Positions 1 to 8,705 of a stretch of DNA of 64,000 nucleotides are shown here, piece after piece. Origin of the DNA: Vicinamibacterales bacterium (GTDB lineage: Bacteria > Acidobacteriota > Vicinamibacteria > Vicinamibacterales > 2-12-FULL-66-21); assembly GCA_036496585.1 (NCBI GenBank), contig DASXLB010000005.1, forward strand, positions 42,361 to 106,360. Reading direction: 5' to 3'. Both the position numbers and the translations under genes were made by a program. Each line of letters starts with the position of its first letter. The stretch's first letter is position 1. A model generated the notes under the pieces. The model searched no databases and was not told where the DNA came from. It was given only the letters and a program-made list of their open reading frames with translations.

Positions 1-501
1 ATGGAAGGCACCTATCCGCTGCCCGAGGCGCAGCTCGATCGCTTCTTCTTCAAGCTCAAGGTCCTCTACCCGCCGGAAGAGGCGATGCACACGATTCTCG
101 AGCGGACGACCCAGAACGAGACGCCGTCGGTCTCGCGGATCGTGGAGGGGGCCGCGATCCTGGAGATGCGCAACACGGCCCGCGCGGTCGCCGTGGCGAA
201 GCCCGTGCAGGCGTATGCCATCCGCCTGACGCTCGGCTCCCACGCCGACTCACCGTACGCCAGTCCGCTGGTGAAGCGATACGTCCGCTACGGCGCCAGC
301 CCGCGCGCCGCGCAAACGCTCGTCCTCGCCGCGAAGATCCAGGCCCTCAATCGCGGCCAGGCGTTCATCTCCCCCGACGACGTCCGCGCCGTCGCCATGC
401 CGGCGCTGCGGCACCGGCTCCTGCTCAATTTCGAAGGCGAGGCCGACGAGGTGAGCACCGACACGATCGTCGCCGAACTGCTCCGCACGGTTTCGGCCTA
501 G
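1..501 (+). CDS. MoxR-family AAA+ ATPase, C-terminal part (5' end outside window)
   Basis: The window opens inside this gene. The first residues, EGTYPLPEAQLDRFFFKL, are the conserved segment after sensor 1 of MoxR ATPases, so the Walker A and B motifs lie upstream of the window and the ATG at position 1 is an internal Met. The remaining 166 residues cover the winged lid, including the typical SPRAAQTLVLAAK stretch and the 'DDVRAVAMPALRHRL' C-terminus. MoxR proteins act as ATP-dependent chaperones that insert cofactors or mature protein complexes together with VWA partners. DUF58 and two VWA genes follow on the same strand, the standard MoxR operon order. Confidence 0.93.
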   Translation: MEGTYPLPEAQLDRFFFKLKVLYPPEEAMHTILERTTQNETPSVSRIVEGAAILEMRNTARAVAVAKPVQAYAIRLTLGSHADSPYASPLVKRYVRYGASPRAAQTLVLAAKIQALNRGQAFISPDDVRAVAMPALRHRLLLNFEGEADEVSTDTIVAELLRTVSA

Positions 502-526
502 TCACCGCCTGAAATGCCAGCAACGG

Positions 527-617
527 CGACAGCGAGCGAGTGCAGCGAGCGAGCCACGCGAACGGCGCGCCAGGGAGCGTGTCGGGGAGTCCGAGGGACG
601 ACGCCCCTCGGGTGAAC
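527..617. repeat. Dispersed intergenic repeat, copy A
   Basis: About 90 bp between the MoxR and DUF58 genes. It shares long identical blocks with 10582-10675, including GCGAGCGAGCCACGCGAACG and GGGGAGTCCGAGGG. It ends in a short hairpin, CCGAGGG / CCCTCGG, just before ATG 618. This may be a REP-like element of this genome. Confidence 0.75.
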
Positions 618-1490
618 ATGCCGCTGCGGTTCCAGGACGATTTTCTTCGCAAGCTCGAATACCTGCACGTCGTCTCGCGGCGGGAGTTCGCCGGGCAGAA
701 CCGCGCCGATCGGCGCACCCCGAAGCGCGGCCGCGGCATCGAGTTCGCCGACCATCGCGCCTATGCCCCGGGCGATGACTTCCGGCACATCGACTGGAAG
801 GCCTACAAGCGCCTGAACCGGCTGCTGCTGCGGCTGTTCGACGAAGAGCAGGATCTGCCGATCTACCTGATCCTCGACGTCAGCGGATCGATGGCCGAGC
901 CCGCCAAGTTCGACATGGCGCGGCGGCTCACCGCGGCGCTCTGCTACATCGGGCTCGCGCACCTCGATCGGATGTCGATCCTGACCTTCGCCCGCGGCAT
1001 CGTCCAGGAGACCTCACCGGGGCGCGGCAAGGGCCGCATCTTCCGTGTGTTCGGCCAGCTCGAGACCCTGGAGGCCGGCGGCGAAACCGATTTGCGCGCC
1101 TCGTGCAAGGCGTTCGCCTCGCGCTCGCGGCAGATTGGGCTCGCGGTCATCCTCTCCGACTTCCTCGAGCCGGCGGGGGCGGACGTCGGCTTGAAAATCC
1201 TGCGCACGCTCGGACACGACGTGTTTGCCATTCACGTGGCGTCGAAGGCGGATCGGGACCCGGGCGCGCTCGGTGACGTGCGGTTCGTCGACACCGAGAC
1301 GGGAGAGATGCGGGAGCTCGAAGTGACGCCGAAGCTCGCCGACGCCTACGGCCGTGCCTGGGACCGCCACGCGCTCGAGCTGCAGCGTTTCTGCGGCCGC
1401 TACGGCATCGGCTACCTGCGCGCCGACGTCGATCGTCCGTTCGAGGAGATCGTGCTCAAGGCGTTCCGGCAGGGACGGTTCCTCGCATGA
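618..1490 (+). CDS. DUF58 domain protein of the MoxR operon
   Basis: 290-residue protein with the DUF58 signature (EFADHRAYAPGDDFRHIDWK, residues about 42-61) followed by a VWA-like fold with a MIDAS start DVSGSM (Asp87). DUF58 proteins partner MoxR ATPases and probably bind a metal-dependent ligand. I chose ATG 618 rather than the in-frame GTG at 540, because 540-617 is a dispersed intergenic repeat also found at 10.6 kb and contributes low-information residues. The stop overlaps the next start (ATGA), which indicates translational coupling. Confidence 0.9.
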   Translation: MPLRFQDDFLRKLEYLHVVSRREFAGQNRADRRTPKRGRGIEFADHRAYAPGDDFRHIDWKAYKRLNRLLLRLFDEEQDLPIYLILDVSGSMAEPAKFDMARRLTAALCYIGLAHLDRMSILTFARGIVQETSPGRGKGRIFRVFGQLETLEAGGETDLRASCKAFASRSRQIGLAVILSDFLEPAGADVGLKILRTLGHDVFAIHVASKADRDPGALGDVRFVDTETGEMRELEVTPKLADAYGRAWDRHALELQRFCGRYGIGYLRADVDRPFEEIVLKAFRQGRFLA

Positions 1491-3265
1491 TCCTGGGTGC
1501 GATGGCGACGTGGCTGGGGTTGCTCCTCCTGCTCGCCGTCTGCGGCGTCGCGGCGGCGCTCTTCCTGGTCAAGGTGCGTCCGCCGCGCGTGCGGGTGCCG
1601 TCGCTGCTCTTCTGGAGGCAGGTGCTCGACGACCGCCGCGAGCAAACGCTCTGGGAGCGCATCCGCCGGGCGGTGTCGCTGGCCGTCACGGTGGCGATCG
1701 CGGCGGCGCTGGCGCTCGCATTTCTGCGCCCTGCGCGGGCGGCGGCGCCGGCCAGCGGCGGCGGTCCCGCAACCCGTACGCTGGTCGCGCTCGATTCCTC
1801 GTGGTCGATGCTGGCGCGGACGCGCAGCGGCGAGACGCGCTGGGAGCGGGCGCTCTCCGAGGCGCGCCGTTTGGCCGCGACCGCGGCGCCCGGCGCCGAA
1901 GTGGCGATCGCGACGACCGGCGACGGGCTGATCGAGGCGCCGACCTCGGATCTCGCGGTGCTCGACGCGGCGATCGATCGTCTGTCGCCGTCGGGGTCGG
2001 GCGCCGGCTGGCCGCGGCTTCCCGGCGCCACCGTCCATCTCATCACCGACGGCGCCACGCCGCGTCCCGTGCCGGCCGGCGTCGTCGTCCACTCCGTGTA
2101 CGAGGCGGCCGACAACGCCGGCATCACGGCGTTCGACGTCCGTCCGCCCCTCGACGGCACGAGCGACGACCAGGCGTTCCTCGAGGTGTCGAACTTCGCG
2201 ACGCCGCAGGAGGTCCACGTCACGCTGACCCGCGGGTCCGCGACGATTCTCGATCGGCGCGTCGACATGGGGGCGAACCAGACGCTCCATCAGGTCATCC
2301 GGCTGCCGCGCGGCGGCGCCGCCGACGTGCGCGCGCGCATCGACGCGCCACACGACGCGCTGGCCCTCGACAACGAGGCGTTCGCGTGGATGGCCGATGC
2401 GCGCCCGCTTCACGTGGTGGTGGTTGGCGCGCAGACCGGCTGGCTGGCGCCGTGGTTCCGCGCCAATTCCGAAGTGATCGGTACGTTCGCGGCACCAGAG
2501 AGCTATGTCCCTGGACGCGAAGACGCGGTGATCTTCGATCGCTACGCGCCCGCGTCGCCGCCGGCCAAGCCGGCGCTCTACATCGCGCCCGACGCGCCGG
2601 CCCTGGGCCTGGCTGGCACCCGGATGGAGGTCAAGCCGGTGTGGACGTCGGCCGAGGCGCATCCGCTGCTCGACGGCGTCGATCCGCTGACCTTTTCGAT
2701 CGAGCGGGCGCGGACGGCGACGTCGCCGCAGCTGCGCGCCATCGCGCAGTCGGCCACCGGCACGCCGCTCGTCTCGGTCGGCACGGCGGAGGATCGGCCG
2801 CGGGTGGTCGTGCTGTCGTTCGGACCGCACGACTCGAACCTCGTGGAAGCGGCAGCCTTCCCGGTGCTGATGGGCAACGCCATCGACTGGCTGGCGCGCG
2901 CCAACGCCGGCGGCGCCCGCCGCACCGGCCGCACCTCGTTCAACGCCTCGATCGTCCGCGTCAGGGCGCCGAACGGCGACAGCATCCCGCTGCTCAACCT
3001 GCACGGCGAACCGGCGGCGCGGTTGACCGTCCCCGGGATCTACAGCGCCGAGGCGAGCGGCGGCGCTGCCGCGAAGTTCGCGGTCAACGTTGTCGATCCC
3101 GACGTCTCGAACCTGTCCCGCAGCGCGCTCGGCGGGGACGGCGGCGGCGCGATCGCCGTCGCCTCCGGGGTGACGGCGCGGCCCTGGTGGATGTACTTCG
3201 TGGTGCTGGCCTTTGCCGCCGCGCTCGTCGAGTGGTGGACGTGGCTGCGGCGGATCACGGTCTGA
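1487..3265 (+). CDS. BatA-type membrane protein with VWA domain
   Basis: 592 residues. The N-terminus has a membrane helix (about 5-28), the short BatA region with LLFWRQVLDDR, and a second hydrophobic helix (about 62-84). A VWA domain follows with a DSSWSM MIDAS motif (Asp103). The middle contains a DUF4159/GATase-like part, and the C-terminus has a helix (about 566-585). This is the aerotolerance-type BatA arrangement, anchored in the inner membrane with the VWA domain between helices. It overlaps DUF58 by 4 bp upstream and the next VWA gene by one base downstream, so it is one operon. Confidence 0.88.
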   Translation: MILGAMATWLGLLLLLAVCGVAAALFLVKVRPPRVRVPSLLFWRQVLDDRREQTLWERIRRAVSLAVTVAIAAALALAFLRPARAAAPASGGGPATRTLVALDSSWSMLARTRSGETRWERALSEARRLAATAAPGAEVAIATTGDGLIEAPTSDLAVLDAAIDRLSPSGSGAGWPRLPGATVHLITDGATPRPVPAGVVVHSVYEAADNAGITAFDVRPPLDGTSDDQAFLEVSNFATPQEVHVTLTRGSATILDRRVDMGANQTLHQVIRLPRGGAADVRARIDAPHDALALDNEAFAWMADARPLHVVVVGAQTGWLAPWFRANSEVIGTFAAPESYVPGREDAVIFDRYAPASPPAKPALYIAPDAPALGLAGTRMEVKPVWTSAEAHPLLDGVDPLTFSIERARTATSPQLRAIAQSATGTPLVSVGTAEDRPRVVVLSFGPHDSNLVEAAAFPVLMGNAIDWLARANAGGARRTGRTSFNASIVRVRAPNGDSIPLLNLHGEPAARLTVPGIYSAEASGGAAAKFAVNVVDPDVSNLSRSALGGDGGGAIAVASGVTARPWWMYFVVLAFAAALVEWWTWLRRITV

Positions 3266-5814
3266 TGGGCGGAATGACCTGGACGGCCCCGACCGCGCTG
3301 TGGCTGCTGTTGGCAGTCCCTCTCGTCTGGGCGGCGCACGCGCGGGCGCGGACGAACTTCAACGCGCGCCAGCGGCGGCTGCAGGCGGCGCTGCGCTCGG
3401 CGCTGCTGGCGGTGCTCGCCGTGGCGCTGGCCCGTCCGATCGTGTCGAGCCGCTCGTCGCGTGAATCGATCGTCTATGCGGTCGACGTTTCGCACAGCAT
3501 CGGGACGCCCGCGATCGACGAGGCGGCGAAGCGGATCGACGAGATCGACCGCGCCGTCCACCCCGATCACTCACGGATCGTGGCTTTCGGCGCAACGGCG
3601 CGCGCCCTCGACAACACCGCGGCGCTGCGCACGCTGGCGCGCGCCGACCTGGCGGCGGCCGGCAGTCCGGTCGACCGATCCGGCACTGACCTCGAGGCGG
3701 CGCTCGACGCGGCGCGCAGCGAGCTGGCGGCGGGCTACGTGCCGCGCATCGTGCTCTTCAGCGACGCCCGCGCGACCGCCGGCGACCTCGACGAAGCGGT
3801 CGCCCGCCTCGCCGCGGCGCACGTGCCGGTGTCGGTCGAACCGGCGGCGGTTCGCGAGCTCGGCGACACCTGGATCGACGGGATCGACCTGCCGGCGCGG
3901 CTCACCGCCGGCGCGACCATCCCGGTCGCCGTCGCGGTCGGCAGCCAGCGCGACACCGACGCCACGATCGAGCTGCGCGCGGCAGACAAGCGCGTCGGTC
4001 AGAAGACCACGCATCTCACGCGCGGCCTGACGCGGGTCACGATCGACGCCACCATCGACGAGCCCGGCCCGGCGACCTTCACGGCGCGCGTCGTCGCGCC
4101 GGGCGATCCGCTGGTCGACAACAACCTGTTGGCACGGCCGGTGTGGCTCGATTCGCGGGTGCGGGTGCTCTATGTCGAAGGGAAACCTGACAGCGCGCGA
4201 TACCTGTCGACTGCCCTCGCGGCCTCGGGCTTCGACGTCACCGTGCACCCGCCCTCGCGGGTTCCGGCGTCGGCCGCGGACCTCGATCCCTACGACGTCG
4301 TCGTGCTCAGCGACGTCAGCCGCTCGGCGATCTCCAACGACGCGATGACCGGGCTCGCCGACTGGACCGAGCGGGGCGGCGGCCTGCTCGTCGCCGGCGG
4401 CGACGCGGTGTTCGGCGAGAACGGCTATCGCAACACGACGCTCGAGCGCGTCACGCCGGTGACCTTCGAGCGCAAGGACGAGCCGTCGGTCGCGCTGATT
4501 CTCGTGCTCGATCGCTCGTGGAGCATGGCGGGGACGTCGATCGATCTGTGCAAGGCGGCGGCGATCGCTGCGCTCGACGTGATGACCAGCGAGCAGTCGC
4601 TCGGCGTCCTCACATTCAACGACAAGTTCGACTGGGAGTTCACGCTCCGCAACGTCGGCAAGAATCGTGATCTCATGCGGCAGAAGATCGCGGCGATCGA
4701 ACCGGCCGGTCGCACCCTCATCTATCCCGCCATAGAGCAGGCGTACCTGGCGCTCAAGAACGTCAAGGCGCGCGCCAAGCACGTCGTGCTGCTCTCCGAC
4801 GGCCGCACCTATCCCGACGACTACGAAGGGCTGGTCAAGAAGATGACGGACGCCCGCATCACGGTGTCGTCGATCGCGGTCGGGCCGTCGGCCGACGGCG
4901 AGCTGCTCGGCGACATCGCCAGGTGGGGCAAGGGGAACATGTATACGGTCGCCGACGCCCACGAACTGCCGCAGATCTTCGTGAAGGAAGCGAAGAACGC
5001 CGCGACGCCGTCTTTCGAGGAGAAGACGATCAAGGCGATCGTGAAACGCCCCTCCTTCCTGCAGGACGTGGACACGGCACACCTGCCGCCGCTGCGCGGC
5101 CTGACGTCGACGGTGATGAAGGAAGCCGCGACCGAGGTGATCGCGACTCCCGAAGACGACCCGATCCTCGCCTTCTGGCCGGTCGGCCTCGGCCGCGCCG
5201 CGGTATTCGCATCGGACGTCAAGGACAGGTGGGGGGCCGACTGGGTGAAGTGGAAGGGCTACGGCCCATTCTTCTCGGCCCTCGTGCACGCGATCGAACG
5301 GCAGCGGCCGGCGCCGCTCGCCCTCGGCCTCGAGGCCGGCCCGATCCGCGGCGGCGCGCGGGCAGTGACGCTGACGGTTGAGGCCCGCGACGCGGCCGGC
5401 GAGTACCGGAATCTGCTGCGGCCCGTGCTGCGCGTGTCGAACGACGCCGGTTCGCGCAACGTCACGGCGCGCCAGGTCGCACCGGGCCGCTACGAAGCGA
5501 CCATCGTGACCGACGCCAGCCGTCCGCTCGTGGCCACCGTGACCGACGCCGGCACGACCGACGCGGTCAAGCCGTCGCGCACGCTCGCGCCGGACCCCGC
5601 GGCAGAGTACCGCTTCTCGGCTCCCGACGAGCACCTGCTGCGCGCCATCGCCACCGCGACCGGCGGCACCTGGCGCCCCGACCCGGCGTCGCTCGCGGCG
5701 AAGCCCGGCGAACGCAGTAGCGAGCGCCGTCCACTCTGGCCCGCCCTGGTCGCGCTCGCGCTCGTCCTCTGGTTCGTTGACCTGACGTTCCGCCGGATCC
5801 GCGTCTTCGAATAG
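3265..5814 (+). CDS. Large membrane VWA protein with two VWA domains and a GATase1-like domain
   Basis: 849 residues. Two N-terminal membrane helices (about 8-25 and 42-60) are followed by a first VWA-like domain (DVSHS, residues 74-78). A class-I amidotransferase-like Rossmann region comes next (VRVLYVEGKP from about 298), then a second, better conserved VWA (LDRSWSM, about 414-420, ending with DGRTYP and IAVG motifs) and a C-terminal helix (about 822-842). The start ATG at 3265 overlaps the previous stop (TGATG). The reading frame stays open upstream to 1354, but that part is out of frame with the BatA-like gene and is a high-GC artefact. It probably works with MoxR and DUF58 in envelope protein maturation. 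Confidence 0.88.
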   Translation: MGGMTWTAPTALWLLLAVPLVWAAHARARTNFNARQRRLQAALRSALLAVLAVALARPIVSSRSSRESIVYAVDVSHSIGTPAIDEAAKRIDEIDRAVHPDHSRIVAFGATARALDNTAALRTLARADLAAAGSPVDRSGTDLEAALDAARSELAAGYVPRIVLFSDARATAGDLDEAVARLAAAHVPVSVEPAAVRELGDTWIDGIDLPARLTAGATIPVAVAVGSQRDTDATIELRAADKRVGQKTTHLTRGLTRVTIDATIDEPGPATFTARVVAPGDPLVDNNLLARPVWLDSRVRVLYVEGKPDSARYLSTALAASGFDVTVHPPSRVPASAADLDPYDVVVLSDVSRSAISNDAMTGLADWTERGGGLLVAGGDAVFGENGYRNTTLERVTPVTFERKDEPSVALILVLDRSWSMAGTSIDLCKAAAIAALDVMTSEQSLGVLTFNDKFDWEFTLRNVGKNRDLMRQKIAAIEPAGRTLIYPAIEQAYLALKNVKARAKHVVLLSDGRTYPDDYEGLVKKMTDARITVSSIAVGPSADGELLGDIARWGKGNMYTVADAHELPQIFVKEAKNAATPSFEEKTIKAIVKRPSFLQDVDTAHLPPLRGLTSTVMKEAATEVIATPEDDPILAFWPVGLGRAAVFASDVKDRWGADWVKWKGYGPFFSALVHAIERQRPAPLALGLEAGPIRGGARAVTLTVEARDAAGEYRNLLRPVLRVSNDAGSRNVTARQVAPGRYEATIVTDASRPLVATVTDAGTTDAVKPSRTLAPDPAAEYRFSAPDEHLLRAIATATGGTWRPDPASLAAKPGERSSERRPLWPALVALALVLWFVDLTFRRIRVFE

Positions 5815-5973
5815 CAGCTTCCGCCGCATTGGCCGCGCGACCGGGTCATGGATGTCCGCTCCGGGATTTCGTAACTCCCCCGTCATTCCGGACGGTCTGG
5901 CGCTGCACCCGGAGCGCATCTCCGACGCTGACAACGACATAGCGAGGGCACAGTTGATGCTGTACCTGCACGG

Positions 5974-7050
5974 ATGCTCGAGCGCCCCCGCGCCACCTCC
6001 GACATCACCCACACGACGCTCTCGGTGCTGTTCCTGGTCCTGCTTCTCATGGGCAGTTACCTGGTCCTGCGGCCGTTCCTCACGGCATTCCTCTGGGCGA
6101 CGATCGTCAGCGTGGCGGTCTGGCCGGCGCTGCTGCGGCTGGAAGCGGCGCTCGGGCGGCGGCGCAAGCTCGCCGTCGCGATCGTCACGGCGGTGATCCT
6201 GCTCGCCGTGTTCATCCCCGTCACCCTGGCGCTCATCACCATCGTGCGCCACGCCCAGCGGATCACCGGGGACATCGGCTCGTTCCAGACGCTCCCGGTG
6301 CCTTCGCCACCGTCCTGGGTTGCCACCGTGCCTATCGTGGGCGGGAGGCTCGCCGACGAGTGGCGGCGTTTCGCGGCGCTGGCGCCAGCCGATCGGACGG
6401 CGGTCTTAGGCCCCTATGTGCAGCGGGCGCTGCAGTGGTTCGCCGCCACGGCCGGCAGCATCGGCGCGATGCTCCTGCAGCTGCTGCTGACGGCGATCAT
6501 CTCCGGGCTGGTGCTCGCCAACGGCGAGACCGTGCGCGACGGCATTCTGCGGTTCGCGCGGCGGCTGGCCGGGCAGCAGGGGCAGGCCGCGGCGGAGCTT
6601 GCCGCGCGCGCGATCCGGGGCGTCGTGCTCGGCGTAGTCGGCACCGCCCTGATCCAGACCGCCATCGGCGGCGCCGGCCTGCTGATCGCCGGCATTCCCG
6701 CCGCGGGACTGCTTGCGGCCGTCATGCTGTTCATGTGCCTCGCGCAGCTCGGCCCGATTCCGCTCCTCGTGCCGGTGGTCGCCTGGCTGTACTGGTCCGG
6801 CCAGTCGGGCGCGGGGACGACGCTGCTCGTGTTCTCGATCGTGGCGGGCACGATCGACAACGTCCTGCGGCCGATGCTGATCCGCCGCGGCGCGAATCTG
6901 CCGCTCGTCATCATCTTTGCCGGCGTCATCGGCGGCCTGCTCGCCTTCGGCATCGTCGGTCTGTTCATCGGACCGGTCGTCCTCGGCGTGACCTACACGC
7001 TGCTCGCCTCCTGGACGCAGAGTGCCGAGTCGGAGGAAGTCCCGGCGTAA
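5974..7050 (+). CDS. AI-2E family transporter (PerM/TqsA-like permease)
   Basis: 358 residues with about seven or eight hydrophobic segments and the AI-2E family pattern: two N-terminal helices, a soluble loop (about 85-150), then closely packed helices with 'LAQLGPIPLLVPVVAWL' and the C-terminal 'GPVVLGVTYTLL'. Members export small molecules or act as Na+/H+ antiporters, so the substrate cannot be named. Start at ATG 5974. The 158 bp upstream shows no gene and no clear terminator. A short GC hairpin follows the stop (7052-7074). Confidence 0.9.
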   Translation: MLERPRATSDITHTTLSVLFLVLLLMGSYLVLRPFLTAFLWATIVSVAVWPALLRLEAALGRRRKLAVAIVTAVILLAVFIPVTLALITIVRHAQRITGDIGSFQTLPVPSPPSWVATVPIVGGRLADEWRRFAALAPADRTAVLGPYVQRALQWFAATAGSIGAMLLQLLLTAIISGLVLANGETVRDGILRFARRLAGQQGQAAAELAARAIRGVVLGVVGTALIQTAIGGAGLLIAGIPAAGLLAAVMLFMCLAQLGPIPLLVPVVAWLYWSGQSGAGTTLLVFSIVAGTIDNVLRPMLIRRGANLPLVIIFAGVIGGLLAFGIVGLFIGPVVLGVTYTLLASWTQSAESEEVPA

Positions 7051-7051
7051 C

Positions 7052-7074
7052 GCGCCGGCCCTTTCCACCGGCGC
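7052..7074 (+). terminator. GC-rich hairpin after the AI-2E transporter gene
   Basis: GCGCCGG and CCGGCGC form a perfect 7-bp stem around a 9-nt loop directly after the stop codon. Only a short mixed T-stretch follows, so it is a weak terminator or a 3' stabilising hairpin. Confidence 0.45.
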
Positions 7075-7101
7075 CGCGTTTCCTGTATCGTGTGCGGCGT
7101 C

Positions 7102-8673
7102 ATGACCAAGCGGCTCGTCACGGTACTGGTCGTCTGCGCGGGGATGACCGCGGCGGCGGCGGATTTTCTCTCGGAAGGCGTCGACAATGCGCGAACCGGG
7201 TGGGTGCAGAACGAGAAGGTGTTCACCCCCGCGAACGTCGGCAGCTCGACGCTGCTCTGGAAGCTGAAACTCGACAGCACGCCGCGTGCGATGCACAACC
7301 TGTTCGCGCCGCTGATCGCCGAAAAGGTCACGACGCCGCAGGGCCCGAAGGAGATCGGCGTCGTCGCGGGAGTCAGCGACGATCTGTTCGGCATCGACGT
7401 GGTCAGCGGCCAGCAACTGTGGCACGTCCACTTCGACGGCGGCCCGAATCCGCCGCCCCCGTCGTTCGACGCCCTCTGCCCGGCCGGTCAGACGGCCGTG
7501 CCGACCATGGCTGTGCGCGCGCCCGGCGACTACACCATCTACGCGGTCTCATGGGATGGGCGGCTGCGGCAGATCAACGCCGCCGACGGCAAGGACGTGG
7601 CGCCGCCCGACAAATTCGTTCCGGGGGGCGGCAAGCCCTACGCGCTGAATCTCTACAAGGGGGTCGTCTACACCGCCACCGCGCAGGGATGCGGTGGGTT
7701 GACGAACGCGTTCTACGCCTTCGATCTCGCCACGCGCCGCGCTTCCGCGTTCATTCCCGCCGGCGGCGGTCTGTGGGGACGGCGGGGCGCGTCGATCGCC
7801 AGTGACGGCACCGTCTACCTCGGCACGGGCGACGGGCAGTTCGATCCGGGCACCCGCCGTCTCGGCAACGCCATCGTTGCCGTGAAGCTCGACGACGCCA
7901 AGCAGCTGCAGCTTGCGGACTTCTTCGGCGCGCCCAACGCCAACTGGCTCTGGCGCCGCGACCTCGACGTCAACACCACGCCGGTGCTCTTCGACTACAA
8001 GAACCGCAAGTTCCTCGTCGGCACGAGCAAGGCCTGCCAGCTCTGGCTGCTGGATCGCGACAGCTTCGGCGGTGAGGACCACCGGACCACACTCGACACG
8101 ACGCCGCTCATCTGCAACGACGCGCAAGCCTTCGACGGCCGCGGCATCTGGGGCGCGCTGAGCGCCTGGCGCGACACCGCAGGCACGCAGTGGGTGCTGG
8201 CGCCGTTCTGGGGGCCGGTGAGCGCGGCGTTCAAGGCGCCAATCGAGTACGGCCGACCGAAAGGCGGCGGCGTGGCGGCGTTCAAGGTGCAGCAGAACGG
8301 CAGCACGTGGAAGCTCGCACCGGCCTGGCTGTCGCGCGACATGGACCTCGCCGAGGAGGCGGTCATCGCCAACGGCGTCGTCTTCGCCTACGCTGCCGGC
8401 GAGGACGCAACCCAGGTCGTTCCTGACGTGGCCTGGAACGAGCCCGGCGGGGCCAAGTACGGCGGCGGCCTCAACTCCGGCCCGCAACGGCGCGTGCCCG
8501 GCGGCCGGCACGCCGTGCTCTACGCGCTCGATGGACAGACCGGCAAGGAGCTCTGGTCGAGCGGCGCGCAGATCGAGTCGTGGAACCACTTCAGCGGTCT
8601 GACCGTCGCGAACGGACGCGCCTATGTCGGGACGTACGACGGCACCCTCTACTGCTTCGGGGTGAAACGGTAG
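7102..8673 (+). CDS. Secreted PQQ-like beta-propeller protein
   Basis: 523 residues from ATG 7102, chosen because it begins a clear signal peptide (MTKRLVTVLVVCAGMTAAAA). The rest consists of propeller blades with PQQ-repeat features: 'GIDVVSGQQLWHVHFDG', 'DGRLRQINAADGKDV', 'LYALDGQTGKELWSS' and 'VGTYDGTLYCFGV' at the end. It is similar in plan to the next gene and probably arose with it. The propeller could be a PQQ-dependent dehydrogenase-like enzyme or a binding scaffold; I see no clear catalytic Asp or Ca-site motif to decide. A -10-like TATCGT ends only 10 bp before the ATG, which suggests a very short leader. Confidence 0.85.
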   Translation: MTKRLVTVLVVCAGMTAAAADFLSEGVDNARTGWVQNEKVFTPANVGSSTLLWKLKLDSTPRAMHNLFAPLIAEKVTTPQGPKEIGVVAGVSDDLFGIDVVSGQQLWHVHFDGGPNPPPPSFDALCPAGQTAVPTMAVRAPGDYTIYAVSWDGRLRQINAADGKDVAPPDKFVPGGGKPYALNLYKGVVYTATAQGCGGLTNAFYAFDLATRRASAFIPAGGGLWGRRGASIASDGTVYLGTGDGQFDPGTRRLGNAIVAVKLDDAKQLQLADFFGAPNANWLWRRDLDVNTTPVLFDYKNRKFLVGTSKACQLWLLDRDSFGGEDHRTTLDTTPLICNDAQAFDGRGIWGALSAWRDTAGTQWVLAPFWGPVSAAFKAPIEYGRPKGGGVAAFKVQQNGSTWKLAPAWLSRDMDLAEEAVIANGVVFAYAAGEDATQVVPDVAWNEPGGAKYGGGLNSGPQRRVPGGRHAVLYALDGQTGKELWSSGAQIESWNHFSGLTVANGRAYVGTYDGTLYCFGVKR

Positions 8674-8705
8674 ACGGGAGACGGAAGCTGGCAGCGAGCA
8701 ACCAA

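Noticed and set aside
1354-3264. Long plus-strand open frame leading into the VWA gene at 3265
   Set aside because: Arg/Gly/Ala-rich and out of frame with the well-supported BatA-like gene; the real start is ATG 3265.
3571-6252. 893-residue minus-strand open frame
   Set aside because: Antisense to the double-VWA gene; Arg/Asp-rich composition and no motifs, a high-GC shadow.
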